64,000 bases of DNA from Neolewinella lacunae (GTDB lineage Bacteria; Bacteroidota; Bacteroidia; Chitinophagales; Saprospiraceae), in assembly GCF_014349155.1 (NCBI RefSeq), contig NZ_JACSIT010000069.1:1-64000 (forward strand), read 5' to 3'. A program made the position numbers and the translations under genes. Positions 50,123 to 58,108 of the stretch are shown here, in pieces (position 1 is the stretch's first letter; every line of letters starts with the position of its first letter). Below the pieces are notes generated by a model. That model was not told the origin of the DNA, did not search any database, and was given only the letters and a program-made list of their open reading frames with translations.

Positions 50123-50863
50123 TTAAATCACCTTGGCTTCTTCGTGGAGCAGGCGCACCAGTTCGTCCATATTTTCGGGGTCGATGAGCCGGACGGCCGA
50201 TTTGGCGGGCGGCAGGTCGTAGTGCTGCACCCGGGTGGTGGGGCTGGCTTCCACGGCGGGAACTACCTTCAGGGGCTTGGTTTTGGCCATCATGATGCCG
50301 CGCATGTTGGGGATGCGTTGCTCGGCCATGCCTTTGGCGGCACTCAGGGCGAAAGGGGTGTTTACTTCCACCACCTGCACGCCGCCTTCAATGTCGCGCG
50401 TAACCGTGGCTGCCGTGCCGTTCACCTCCAGTTTGCTGGCGTCGCCGACGTACGCCAGGTCAAGCAGCTCGGCGACCATAGCCCCTACTTCGGAGCCGTT
50501 GCAGTCAATCGTTTCTTTGCCGAAGAAGATGATGTCGTAGGCACCTTCCTTGGCCTGGGCGGCAATTTGCCTGGCGATGAAGAGGCTGCCGCCCTCGGTG
50601 GCGTCTACCCGGATGGCATCGTCAGCCCCAATGGCGAGGCCCTTGCGGATGACCGCGTCATTGTCGGCGGGGCCAACGTTGAGCAGGGTCACCGTGCCAC
50701 CAACGGCTTCCTTAAGTTCCATGGCGCGCACCAGCGCGTACCACTCATCGTAGGGGTTCATGATATAGTTCACGCCCCGCTCGTCCAGCGCCGCTTGGTC
50801 GGGCGTAAGTTGGATTTTGGTAGTCGTTTCGGGCGTCTTACTGACGCAAACCAGCAGCTTCAT
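50123..50863 (-). CDS. etfB: Electron transfer flavoprotein, beta subunit
   Basis: EtfB of 246 aa. Typical start KLLVCVSKTPETTTKIQLTP, then INYIMNPYDEWYALVRAMEL (AMP/FAD-binding region), DAIRVDA, IIFFGKETIDCNGSEVGAMV AELL and MAEQRIPNMRGIMMAKTKPL, all matching the family. First gene of the etfBA pair; the ATG at 50863 is the normal start. A promoter with TTG and TATATTTG elements is 189 nt upstream, with a dispersed repeat in the leader. Confidence 0.95.
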   Translation of the reverse strand: MKLLVCVSKTPETTTKIQLTPDQAALDERGVNYIMNPYDEWYALVRAMELKEAVGGTVTLLNVGPADNDAVIRKGLAIGADDAIRVDATEGGSLFIARQIAAQAKEGAYDIIFFGKETIDCNGSEVGAMVAELLDLAYVGDASKLEVNGTAATVTRDIEGGVQVVEVNTPFALSAAKGMAEQRIPNMRGIMMAKTKPLKVVPAVEASPTTRVQHYDLPPAKSAVRLIDPENMDELVRLLHEEAKVI

Positions 50864-50979
50864 ATTTTCGCTTTGATCACTTTAATCGGGCTCGTTTCTT
50901 ACCACGCCTGGGCCAGAGCAGTGGGCGCGGCCCCGAGTTCCGCTTTCGCTCGTCGGGACCACGCAAACTGCGAGGCATC

Positions 50980-50997
50980 TTGCGCGGCCGCAGGTGC
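50980..50997 (-). repeat. 18-bp dispersed repeat, variant copy 14
   Basis: Two mismatches at one end (reads TTGCGCGGCCGCAGGTGC on the plus strand). It lies in the untranslated leader of etfB, between promoter and start codon. Confidence 0.75.
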
Positions 50998-51051
50998 CAG
51001 GGAAAGGACCAGGAAGCAATGCCCAACACCTTTCCCCCAAACTGCGGATCG

Positions 51052-51082
51052 CAAATATAGGGCAGTTGCCCCCGATCACCAA
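51052..51082 (-). promoter_or_regulatory. etfBA promoter: TTG (-33) and TATATTTG (-7)
   Basis: Minus strand: TTG at 51080-51082, 20 nt spacer, TATATTTG at 51052-51059. Both elements and the spacing fit the Bacteroidota consensus, the best-supported promoter in the window. Confidence 0.65.
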
Positions 51083-51166
51083 GGTTTAGCGAAAATTCGC
51101 TGGTAATCTGTTGGTCACTTTTACCCACCCAGCCGCAGCCATTCTCCCGCCCCCCAAGACAAACCA

Positions 51167-51206
51167 CAGAACCCCAGAACCCCAGAACCCCAGAACCCCA
51201 GAACTA
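51167..51206. repeat. 8-bp tandem repeat CAGAACCC, four to five units
   Basis: Four perfect units then CAGAACTACAGAACTATGAAC, grading into the AGTTC-type sequence seen at other gene ends. Confidence 0.8.
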
Positions 51207-51234
51207 CAGAACTATGAACCATCTCCCAATCCCC

Positions 51235-52560
51235 TCAATGCACCTGCGTCAGCGCCCCTTCCTTCGTCCCGCTCCGTTGCTCCTTGACCAGCAGCCACAG
51301 CAAGGCGCTTACCGCCAGGGTGCCGCCGCTAATCCAGAAGATCATTGATTTATCCGCCGCCGCCTCAATGAAGCCCCCGAGGTTGGAAGCCACGATTTGC
51401 GGCAAGACAACGGAGAGGTTGAAAAGACCCATCATCAGGCCCATCCGCCGCTGGTCTACCACCTCGGTCATGATTGCGAAGGGCAGGCTCACCACCGCCG
51501 CCCAGCCGATGCCCACCACCGCCATCAGGGCGTAAAACGCCGCCACCGAGGTACCAAACGCCACGATGAGCCCGTAGCCCAGCGCACTGATGGCAATGGC
51601 CGCCGCGTGGGTTTTTACCCGGCCGATCCGCTCCGCAATGGGCGTCAGTACCAGCGCAGGCAAGAGGAACCCCACCGTGTTCAGAATGGCAAATGCTACC
51701 CCGATGCTGAAACCGATGGCGTCGTTCTGGGTGGCACTGAGGTCCTGCGTAGTCTCAAACCCCATAATCACCTCCTTGATGTAGGCAAAAGTGTAGATGA
51801 ACATCGTCTGCACCCCCACCCAGGTGAAGCCGTGGGCCAGGCAGATTTTCAGGAAGGAAGACCAGTCGGTGCTGTTGTTCGCCACCCCGATGCCTACGTC
51901 GGGCACCAGCGCCTCCTGTACGTTAAGCGCCTCCGGTTCTTCGGGCACGGACAAGTGTCGTGGCTCCCGGATGTAAAAGGCCGGGATGAGCGAAAAGAGC
52001 AACACGATGGCCGCGCCACTGTAGATCAGGAAGTAGTTGCTGATGAATGCCCCCATCAGGTAGGCCAGTACCCCGAAGAAGCCGGAGATGGTCTGCATCC
52101 AGGTGAAGCCCCTGGTACGGGCGTCTCCCAGCGGCGTTACGTCGGCGATGATGGACCGCGCGGGGTTGAAACTGACGTTAATGGCCAGGTCCAGCGTAAG
52201 GGCTACGGCAATGGCAATGCCGATGATGCTCTCTACCCCCAGGGCAGTTTGGATGAGGCCCAGGTTAGGCAGGGCCAGGATCATAAGCGCCGCAATCGTC
52301 CCCCCAATCACGATGAAGGGCCGCCGCCGCCCGCCCCAGAGCCAGACATTATCGCTCACCGCTCCGATGATGACCTGCCCCAGAATACCCGCTACCGGAC
52401 CGGCCAGCCAGACGTATCCAATCTCCTCGATGTTGAGCCCGTACTGGGTGTTCAATATCCAGCTCAGGGCCGCAATCTGCACGCAGAGCGCAAAACCCAT
52501 GGCCGTAGCCGGCAGGGAAAGTAAGGCGTAAAAGGGACGGGTATAGCTGGGAGTAGACAT
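51235..52560 (-). CDS. MFS transporter, SLC45-like (sugar:cation symporter type)
   Basis: Major facilitator protein of 441 aa with 12 predicted membrane segments. GGRRRPFIVIGGTIAALMIL between segments 2 and 3 (near residue 76) and NVSFNPARSIIADVTPLGDA (near 130) are typical of the SLC45/GPH group that moves sucrose and other disaccharides with protons. A large loop sits in the middle (REPRHLSVPEEPEALNVQEA). Substrate is not proven; the GH32 enzyme at 31.7-33.4 kb would fit sucrose or fructose-oligomer use. Its 3' end contains a variant of the dispersed repeat (51240-51257), coding GALTQVH. Confidence 0.85.
   Translation of the reverse strand: MSTPSYTRPFYALLSLPATAMGFALCVQIAALSWILNTQYGLNIEEIGYVWLAGPVAGILGQVIIGAVSDNVWLWGGRRRPFIVIGGTIAALMILALPNLGLIQTALGVESIIGIAIAVALTLDLAINVSFNPARSIIADVTPLGDARTRGFTWMQTISGFFGVLAYLMGAFISNYFLIYSGAAIVLLFSLIPAFYIREPRHLSVPEEPEALNVQEALVPDVGIGVANNSTDWSSFLKICLAHGFTWVGVQTMFIYTFAYIKEVIMGFETTQDLSATQNDAIGFSIGVAFAILNTVGFLLPALVLTPIAERIGRVKTHAAAIAISALGYGLIVAFGTSVAAFYALMAVVGIGWAAVVSLPFAIMTEVVDQRRMGLMMGLFNLSVVLPQIVASNLGGFIEAAADKSMIFWISGGTLAVSALLWLLVKEQRSGTKEGALTQVH
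51240..51257 (+). repeat. 18-bp dispersed repeat, variant copy 15, at the end of the MFS gene
   Basis: GCACCTGCGTCAGCGCCC, identical to copies 9 and 10 but antisense to the gene; codes the C-terminal GALTQV. Confidence 0.75.
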
Positions 52561-52624
52561 GGTGGATTGATCGGCTTTTCGCCGTCAATATCCGATAAGT
52601 TCTCCGAATCAAGGGATATCGTTG

Positions 52625-52660
52625 GTAGTGGAGTAGTTCAACTATAAACTACTCCACTAC
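52625..52660 (-). terminator. Hairpin after the PAP2/haloperoxidase-like gene
   Basis: Perfect 14-bp stem GTAGTGGAGTAGTT/AACTACTCCACTAC with an 8-nt loop, 12 bp beyond the stop on the minus strand. Confidence 0.65.
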
Positions 52661-52671
52661 GGCACTGTGCA

Positions 52672-54888
52672 CTAAAACACCTGGAAGACACCACCCGCCC
52701 GGCCATCGAGGGTCCGCACGAAGTACAGGCCGCCCGGCAGAACATCCGTGGGGATGCCGACGGTACGGCCCGGTGCCGGCAAGGTCTGGAGAACCCGCCC
52801 GTTCACGTCGTACACCCGCACTTGCCGCCGGAAGTTTTCGTCGCTGAACGCCAGCGTAACGGCCATACCCCGGCGGGCGGGGTTGGGGTAGGCCCGCAGG
52901 TTTTCTACCTGCGCAGGGCTTTGGGTGGCGGTGAGGTCTTCGGCGAAAATGGCCGTGGCGCGGTCGTAAGCGTCTTCGCCCACTTCCATGCCGATGATGC
53001 GGCCGGGGACGTCATCGGCCGGCGGGTGAATCCCGCCCCAGATGCGGCTCAGGCTCGTTTGGTCGGAGGCATCGCGGTAGGTCGCCCACTGCAAGACCAC
53101 GTCAACGCTTGGCCCTTCTTCAAAGACCAAGAAAGAATTTTTGGAGGCCACAAATTCCCCCACGCCGCCGGGGAAATAGGGCGAGCCGGTGAGTTTTTCC
53201 AGGACCGTTGCGGCGGTGGAACTAAAGGTAGAGTGCCCGGAGATGTAGCCGGCAAAGTTGGGGGTCACGAAATTGGGGCGCTGGTAGGGCATCCACATCG
53301 TGGGGTTGATCCAGCCCACGCCCGCCACGTCCGTCTCCGGGTTGGCGATGGCATCGGGGCCGATCCAGCCACGCGCTTTGACCAGGGCCAAAGTGGTATT
53401 GTTTTCGAGCTCCGAGAAATCGGTAATGGGCTCAATCAGTCCGGGGTCGAAGCGGAGGCCAAAGATGCTGTAGTTGCTGCCGTTGGGGTTAGAACTCTGC
53501 CCGTTCACCGCCATGTAGCGAATGGCGGTAATGGGCCGGGCGTAGTCGTAGGCACCCTTGATGCTCCAGGCCGTAATGGCCGCATCGTGCATGGCTCCGC
53601 CCAGGGTGAGGTAGGCCTTGACGTCGTATTCCAACGCCGGCAGTTCCGGTCCTTCCCCCCCGATGCGGCGCTCAAATAGGGGATGATCCAGCACCGTGTT
53701 GAAGATGGAGAACCAGTGCCCCGGCGGGGTCTCGCTGGCCGGTCCGTCGGCCCAGAATTCCGCCAAAACCCGCGTGTAATCGCCGCGTGGGACGATATTG
53801 GGCGGGTAGGGCTGGCCGGTAACGGGGTTGACGGGGTGGCCGGTGGCGTTGTAGGTTCCCCCGTCCCGCACGTTGTAAAAATCAGGGTAGTCGGCGTAGT
53901 CCGTAGGATAAGTACCCGTGAAGTTGCCGAGGGCACCGGGAGAAATGTCCCACATCACCCCGTCCCGGGGGTCGAGGTGAGAAGACCACTTCAAAACCAG
54001 TTCAAAGCCCCAGCGGTAGTACGCGAGCTGCTGGGTATCGGTACGCGAAAAGTAGGGGGGCGGACCGGGGTCGTGGTAAATCGGGCTGTTGCCGTAGTGT
54101 ACACCGGGGACGGGCGTTTTCCGGTCTTCGGCTTTCAGGGCGAAGGGCGTGACGTCTCCCCATTCGGCACCTAAAAATGGCAACAGGACGTTCCCGATGA
54201 CCTGGCCAGACTGGTCGATGATCGTCCCGGGAAATTGCAGGGTTTGCCAGCGGTTGGGGTCCAGGACGGCAAAAATGGAGAAAGGGTTGGTGAATTGCAG
54301 CGGCGAGTTGAAGGGGGCCGGGTAGGTGCGGTTGGCGTGGTTGGCCACCTCGTTACTGCCGTCCTGCATCCCGAAGGCGATGATGCTTTGGGCGATGTAA
54401 TTGCCCAGGTCGGCGGGGCCACCGCCCTGGTAATCGGTGCCGGTGTAGGCGGGGTCGTAGCCCAGGTCTTGCATCAGTTGTTCGGCGCGGCTGACGATGC
54501 CAGCGTAGCCCGGTGCCCGCTGATAACGGTGCAGGATCATGCGGTAGGCGGCGTAGCTGATGGCTTCTTCGGCGGCGGTGTCGGGGTCAGCGTAGGCGGG
54601 GATTTTCCAGTGGTCGATGCCCAGCCGGTAGCCGGCCTGGGTGCTGGCCATCAGGCAGGGGCGTCCCTTTTCAGTGGCCAAAGACCAGGCATCGTACATC
54701 GCCGCCGAGATGTGGTAAAGGTTGCGGGCGTGCACCACCGGCCGCGCGAAATCATTGGTGATGGCTTCCAGCATCTGCTCATTCCACTGCCGCGCCACAC
54801 TGTGCTCCGTTTGGGCGCTCAACGCAGGTGCCAGGGTAAGGATAAGGAGAGCCAGGCAAGCCCCCCGCGCGACGGAAAGTAATTTCAT
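52672..54888 (-). CDS. Vanadium-haloperoxidase-like/PAP2 phosphatase with T9SS sorting domain
   Basis: Exported protein of 738 aa. Signal peptide KLLSVARGACLALLILTLAP ALSA/Q. Two of the PAP2 superfamily motifs are clear: GYISGHSTFSSTAATV (PSGH-type, near 551) and SLSRIWGGIHPPADD (SRx5HxxxD, near 614). The family is the vanadium-dependent haloperoxidase relatives with a long N-terminal helical part (YHISAAMYDAWSL, TYPAPFNSPLQFTNPF). The C-terminus is a T9SS type A sorting domain (LRAYPNPARRGMAVTLAFS through LPGGLYFVRTLDGRAGGVFQ VF). Whether it is a haloperoxidase or a phosphatase cannot be decided. The signal-peptide end is a variant dispersed repeat (54813-54831). Confidence 0.85.
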   Translation of the reverse strand: MKLLSVARGACLALLILTLAPALSAQTEHSVARQWNEQMLEAITNDFARPVVHARNLYHISAAMYDAWSLATEKGRPCLMASTQAGYRLGIDHWKIPAYADPDTAAEEAISYAAYRMILHRYQRAPGYAGIVSRAEQLMQDLGYDPAYTGTDYQGGGPADLGNYIAQSIIAFGMQDGSNEVANHANRTYPAPFNSPLQFTNPFSIFAVLDPNRWQTLQFPGTIIDQSGQVIGNVLLPFLGAEWGDVTPFALKAEDRKTPVPGVHYGNSPIYHDPGPPPYFSRTDTQQLAYYRWGFELVLKWSSHLDPRDGVMWDISPGALGNFTGTYPTDYADYPDFYNVRDGGTYNATGHPVNPVTGQPYPPNIVPRGDYTRVLAEFWADGPASETPPGHWFSIFNTVLDHPLFERRIGGEGPELPALEYDVKAYLTLGGAMHDAAITAWSIKGAYDYARPITAIRYMAVNGQSSNPNGSNYSIFGLRFDPGLIEPITDFSELENNTTLALVKARGWIGPDAIANPETDVAGVGWINPTMWMPYQRPNFVTPNFAGYISGHSTFSSTAATVLEKLTGSPYFPGGVGEFVASKNSFLVFEEGPSVDVVLQWATYRDASDQTSLSRIWGGIHPPADDVPGRIIGMEVGEDAYDRATAIFAEDLTATQSPAQVENLRAYPNPARRGMAVTLAFSDENFRRQVRVYDVNGRVLQTLPAPGRTVGIPTDVLPGGLYFVRTLDGRAGGVFQVF
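54813..54831 (-). repeat. Dispersed repeat, 19-bp variant copy 16, in a signal peptide
   Basis: Sense orientation in the PAP2-like gene, coding APALSAQ in another frame than copies 9 and 10 but again ending at SAQ. Confidence 0.65.
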
Positions 54889-55024
54889 CGGACCGGAAAT
54901 TTCAATTATCAGAAAGGAAGACGGGGCGTTCACCGCAGGCCCCGCTGGCCAACGAAGGTACGCTAAAAATCCTGCTTTTGCGGCTTCGGTGCTTCCCTTG
55001 TCCGCTTCCCCGGCGGAAAATCCC

Positions 55025-55032
55025 GATCTTTG
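55025..55032 (+). promoter_or_regulatory. Near -7 box GATCTTTG before the RluA-type gene
   Basis: One mismatch to TAnnTTTG, 8 nt before the ATG at 55041. Confidence 0.35.
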
Positions 55033-55040
55033 CCGTCCCC

Positions 55041-56720
55041 ATGACCGAAGCCGCTCCCCAATTTATTCCCTTTCAGCCCCCGGTGCCGTTGGCCGAGTTG
55101 CCCCCCCGGCTCAACTACCCCTTCCATTCCGCTCCCCATCCCCTGGCCTTGCGGGCAGCGGCGGAGTTGCAGCAACGCCTTTCGACGCAGACGGACTGGT
55201 CTTACGACTTCGGTCAGCCCGGAGCCATCGGTGCCCAGGGGAAGATGTTTGGGGTACTCGTAGTGGTAAACCCGGCGGGCGAGGTGGGCTACCTGGCGGC
55301 TTTTTCAGGGAAACTGGCGGACAGCAACCACCTACCCGGGTTCGTCCCACCGGTCTACGACGTCTTGCAGGAAGACGGTTTCTACAAGGCGGGCGAGCAG
55401 GAGGTCAATGCCCTCAACGCCCGGCTGGAAGCCCTCGAAAACAGCCCGGAACTGGCCGCCGCCCGCCAGGCCCTTCTCGACGCCGAAGACCAGGCCGCCA
55501 CCGAAATCGCCGCCGAAAAAGCTGCCCTCAAAAGCGCCAAACGCCAGCGGGCCGTCCGCCGGGATGCCCAACGCGACTTGCTTCCGCCCACAGATTTTCA
55601 GCAACTCGAAGCCGCCTTGGCCCGCGAAAGCGTCGGGCAGCATTTTGCCCTCAAAGACCTCGTCCGGGCCTGGGAACAGCGCCTGGCCACCCTGCGCGCT
55701 ACGCTCCAGACTTATACCGGGCAGGTAGCCGACCTCAGGGAACAGCGCAAGGTACTTTCGCACGCCCTCCAGCACCGCATCTTCGAGCAGTACCGCTTTT
55801 TGGACGCGGAGGGCCGGGAGCGGGACTTGCCCGACATCTTCCGCGAAACCATCTTCCAGACGCCGCCGGCCGGGGCAGGGGAGTGCGCCGCCCCCAAACT
55901 TTTGCAGTACGCCTACCGCCACGGTTTGCGCCCGGTAACGATGGCCGAGTTTTGGTGGGGACAATCTCCTGCCTCGGAAATCCGCAAGCACGGCAACTTT
56001 TACCCCGCCTGCCGGGGCAAATGCGAACCCATCCTGGGCCATATGCTCCAGGGCCTGTCCGTTGAGCCCAACCCCCTGCTCCAAAACCCCGCCGTAGGCA
56101 AATCCCTCACCGTCGTCTACGAAGACGATGACCTCCTGTTGGTGAATAAACCCCACGAGATGCTCTCCGTTCCCGGCAAGAACATCGAGGACTCCGTCTG
56201 GCTGCGCGCCAAAAAGCGGTATCCCAGTGCTACCGGACCACTGATCGTCCACCGTCTCGACATGAGCACCAGCGGCCTGCTCCTCCTCACCAAAAATAAA
56301 GAAACCCACAAGCTGCTCCAGCACCAGTTCTTCAAACGCTCCGTGCAAAAGCGCTACATCGCCCTGCTCGAAGGCGTGGTGGACGGCGAAGAAGGGACGA
56401 TTGATTTGCCGCTGCGGGGCGACCTGGAAGACCGGCCACGGCAGATCGTCTGTACGACCCACGGCAAGACCGCCCGCACCCACTGGAAAGTAATCGGGCG
56501 GGAGGGCAAGCGTACTTTGGTTCACTTGTGGCCGGTTACCGGGCGCACCCACCAGCTTCGCGTGCACGCCGCCCACCCCGGCGGACTCAACGCGCCGATC
56601 GTAGGGGATGACTTATACGGCGTTGCGGCCAGCCGGCTGTGTCTGCACGCCGAGTGGATTGCCTTTACGCACCCTACTACCCGGCAGGCCGTAGCGTTTG
56701 AAGTACCGGTAATTTTTTGA
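55041..56720 (+). CDS. RluA-family pseudouridine synthase with long N-terminal extension
   Basis: Protein of 559 aa. The C-terminal part (residues ~350-559) is an RluA-type synthase: YEDDDLLLVNKPHEMLSVPG, the catalytic IVHRLDMSTSGLLLLTKN (Asp near 405), VQKRYIALLEGVVDGEEGTI and RTHQLRVHAAHPGGL. The first ~330 residues are different: WSYDFGQPGAIGAQGKMFGV followed by VLVVVNPAGEVGYLAAFSGK, a long coiled coil (LNARLEALENSPELAAARQA through KSAKRQRAVRRDAQRDLL), then a Cys-containing part (AGECAAPKLLQYAYRHGLRP and EFWWGQSPASEIRKHGNFYP ACRGKCEPILGHM). This large RluA type is known in Bacteroidota and some Gammaproteobacteria; target RNA is unknown. Confidence 0.85.
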   Translation: MTEAAPQFIPFQPPVPLAELPPRLNYPFHSAPHPLALRAAAELQQRLSTQTDWSYDFGQPGAIGAQGKMFGVLVVVNPAGEVGYLAAFSGKLADSNHLPGFVPPVYDVLQEDGFYKAGEQEVNALNARLEALENSPELAAARQALLDAEDQAATEIAAEKAALKSAKRQRAVRRDAQRDLLPPTDFQQLEAALARESVGQHFALKDLVRAWEQRLATLRATLQTYTGQVADLREQRKVLSHALQHRIFEQYRFLDAEGRERDLPDIFRETIFQTPPAGAGECAAPKLLQYAYRHGLRPVTMAEFWWGQSPASEIRKHGNFYPACRGKCEPILGHMLQGLSVEPNPLLQNPAVGKSLTVVYEDDDLLLVNKPHEMLSVPGKNIEDSVWLRAKKRYPSATGPLIVHRLDMSTSGLLLLTKNKETHKLLQHQFFKRSVQKRYIALLEGVVDGEEGTIDLPLRGDLEDRPRQIVCTTHGKTARTHWKVIGREGKRTLVHLWPVTGRTHQLRVHAAHPGGLNAPIVGDDLYGVAASRLCLHAEWIAFTHPTTRQAVAFEVPVIF

Positions 56721-56721
56721 C

Positions 56722-57663
56722 TTACTCGAGGGTAACGGTGAAGCCATCCATCTTGTAGCGCTTCTTGAGGTCGGAGGCGTAGCGGGTGGCGCTGGCTTGC
56801 GTATCAAAAGGACCGAGGATGACTTTGTAGGTAGCAAAGGGACCTGAGTTGATCTTCTGGACCAGGATGTTTTCAAACCATTTGCCCTGTAGTTCAGCTA
56901 CCTTATCCATGGAGCCTTCCAGGTCCTTGAAGCTGCCTACCTGCACGCCAAAGTTGCCGCCGCTTGGCTTGAGCAATTCGATCTTGTAAGTGCCGGGGGC
57001 AAAGGCATTTTGGCGAACGTAGTTTTTCTTGACCACTGGGGTGGCTTTTACCGCGTCGGCGGCGGATACGGTGGGGGGCGGGGTACTGATGGGAGCCGTG
57101 GTGGACGGAGTGCTACGGGGCGTTACTTCACCGGGCTGGACGGGCGCGGGGCGGGCGGGCTCGGGCGTCACTACGCGGGTGTCGGTCGCTGGCGTGGCTG
57201 CGGGTTCGGTAGTTGGGCGGGTGACGGGAGTGGCCGGGGTGGCTTCGGGCACAACGGGCGTTTGCCGGGGAGGATCGGTGTTGACCGCGGCGGGCTGGCT
57301 GGGGGTAGAGAGCAGGGTAATTTCCACCGGGACGGTTTCTTTGCCGAGCATGCCGAGGTTGGCGGCGGCGCGCTCGCTCAGTTCAATGACGCGGCCGCGA
57401 ATAAAGGGGCCTTTATCGATGATGCGTACGTCGACAGTCTTACCATTTTCGATGTTGCGGACCCGCACGACGCTGTTCTGGGGAAACTGCCGGTGGGCGG
57501 CTACGAGTTGGTTTTTGTCGTAAATCACCCCGTAGGCCGTTTCAGCCCCGTGGTATTCCGCGCTGTAGTAGCTGGCCAGGCCATTTTCGGTGTCGCCGAC
57601 CAACTGGGCGGGCAGATAGGAAGAACAAATGGCTAAAACTAGTAAGATCAGTAAGTGACGCAT
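56722..57663 (-). CDS. rlpA: RlpA-family septal-ring protein with SPOR domain
   Basis: Protein of 313 aa. Signal peptide RHLLILLVLAICSSYLPAQL. The RlpA double-psi beta-barrel (residues ~25-115): GLASYYSAEYHGAETAYGVI, AAHRQFPQNSVVRVRNIENG and VRIIDKGPFIRGRVIELSER with the catalytic-type Asp (RIIDKGPF); the substrate-binding E/H positions look conserved. A long Pro/Thr-rich linker (residues ~125-225) follows, then a SPOR domain (FGVQVGSFKDLEGSMDKVAE to the end) that binds denuded glycan at the septum. RlpA enzymes are lytic transglycosylases. ATG 57663 is the natural start. Confidence 0.9.
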   Translation of the reverse strand: MRHLLILLVLAICSSYLPAQLVGDTENGLASYYSAEYHGAETAYGVIYDKNQLVAAHRQFPQNSVVRVRNIENGKTVDVRIIDKGPFIRGRVIELSERAAANLGMLGKETVPVEITLLSTPSQPAAVNTDPPRQTPVVPEATPATPVTRPTTEPAATPATDTRVVTPEPARPAPVQPGEVTPRSTPSTTAPISTPPPTVSAADAVKATPVVKKNYVRQNAFAPGTYKIELLKPSGGNFGVQVGSFKDLEGSMDKVAELQGKWFENILVQKINSGPFATYKVILGPFDTQASATRYASDLKKRYKMDGFTVTLE

Positions 57664-57776
57664 CGGGTCTGGTTTTGTGTGTGTTTGTAAACGCCTTCGC
57701 CCCCGCCAATAGTTCGTAGGAATTTTTGCAGTGACGGACATTGTCGTCTTTTCTTCGCTCTTGAACGACTTACCCG

Positions 57777-57794
57777 GCACCTGCGCCCGCGCCC
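57777..57794 (+). repeat. 18-bp dispersed repeat, variant copy 17
   Basis: GCACCTGCGCCCGCGCCC, the same variant as copy 5; it abuts the inverted repeat array. Confidence 0.75.
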
Positions 57795-57800
57795 TAAAAG

Positions 57801-58021
57801 GTATTGTCGCGGCTTCAGCCCGACTATTCCGGACTGACGGTCCTTTTTTATCCCAGAGAGTTACATGGAGTAAAGCATGGATTTAAATGGAGGCCCCCAA
57901 GGTACTGTCGCGGCTTCAGCCCCACAATACTGAGGGCAGGACCTCCGGTCTTGAAGGAGTCGGGCTGAAGTCGCGACAATATCCGCCCCCGGCACAGTCG
58001 GGCTAAAGCCGCGACAATACC
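57801..58021. repeat. Inverted array of GTCGGGCTGAAGCCGCGACA units
   Basis: Units at 57801-57824 and 57901-57922 (reverse form, GTCGCGGCTTCAGCC) and at 57959-57982 and 57998-58021 (forward form), each extended by AATA(C/T). Reverse and forward copies can pair into large hairpins. The core GTCGGGCTT...CCCGAC palindrome at 45641 may be related. Confidence 0.75.
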
Positions 58022-58053
58022 TTCTTCTGCAACCTCCCCAATCTACCAAGCGT

Positions 58054-58061
58054 TACCTTTG
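58054..58061 (+). promoter_or_regulatory. -7 box TACCTTTG for mnmA
   Basis: Perfect TAnnTTTG, 47 nt before the mnmA ATG. Confidence 0.5.
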
Positions 58062-58108
58062 CACTTCTTTTTGGCGAGGCCCTTGAACCTCCGCGAAAAA
58101 CCAACGAT

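Larger units (their letters stand above)
50864..51234. other. etfB upstream region: promoter, dispersed repeat, 8-bp tandem repeat
   Basis: 371 bp between the MFS gene stop and etfB. From etfB outward: a partial repeat (GGGCGCGGCC at 50923), the variant 18-bp repeat (50980-50997), the promoter (51052-51082) and four CAGAACCC units (51167-51206) next to the MFS stop. No gene seen. Confidence 0.65.
57664..58108. other. rlpA-mnmA divergent intergenic region with inverted repeat array
   Basis: 445 bp. Holds a variant 18-bp repeat (57777-57794), four copies of the GTCGGGCTGAAGCCGCGACA unit (57801-58021, two in each orientation) and a -7 box for mnmA. No coding potential seen. Confidence 0.65.
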
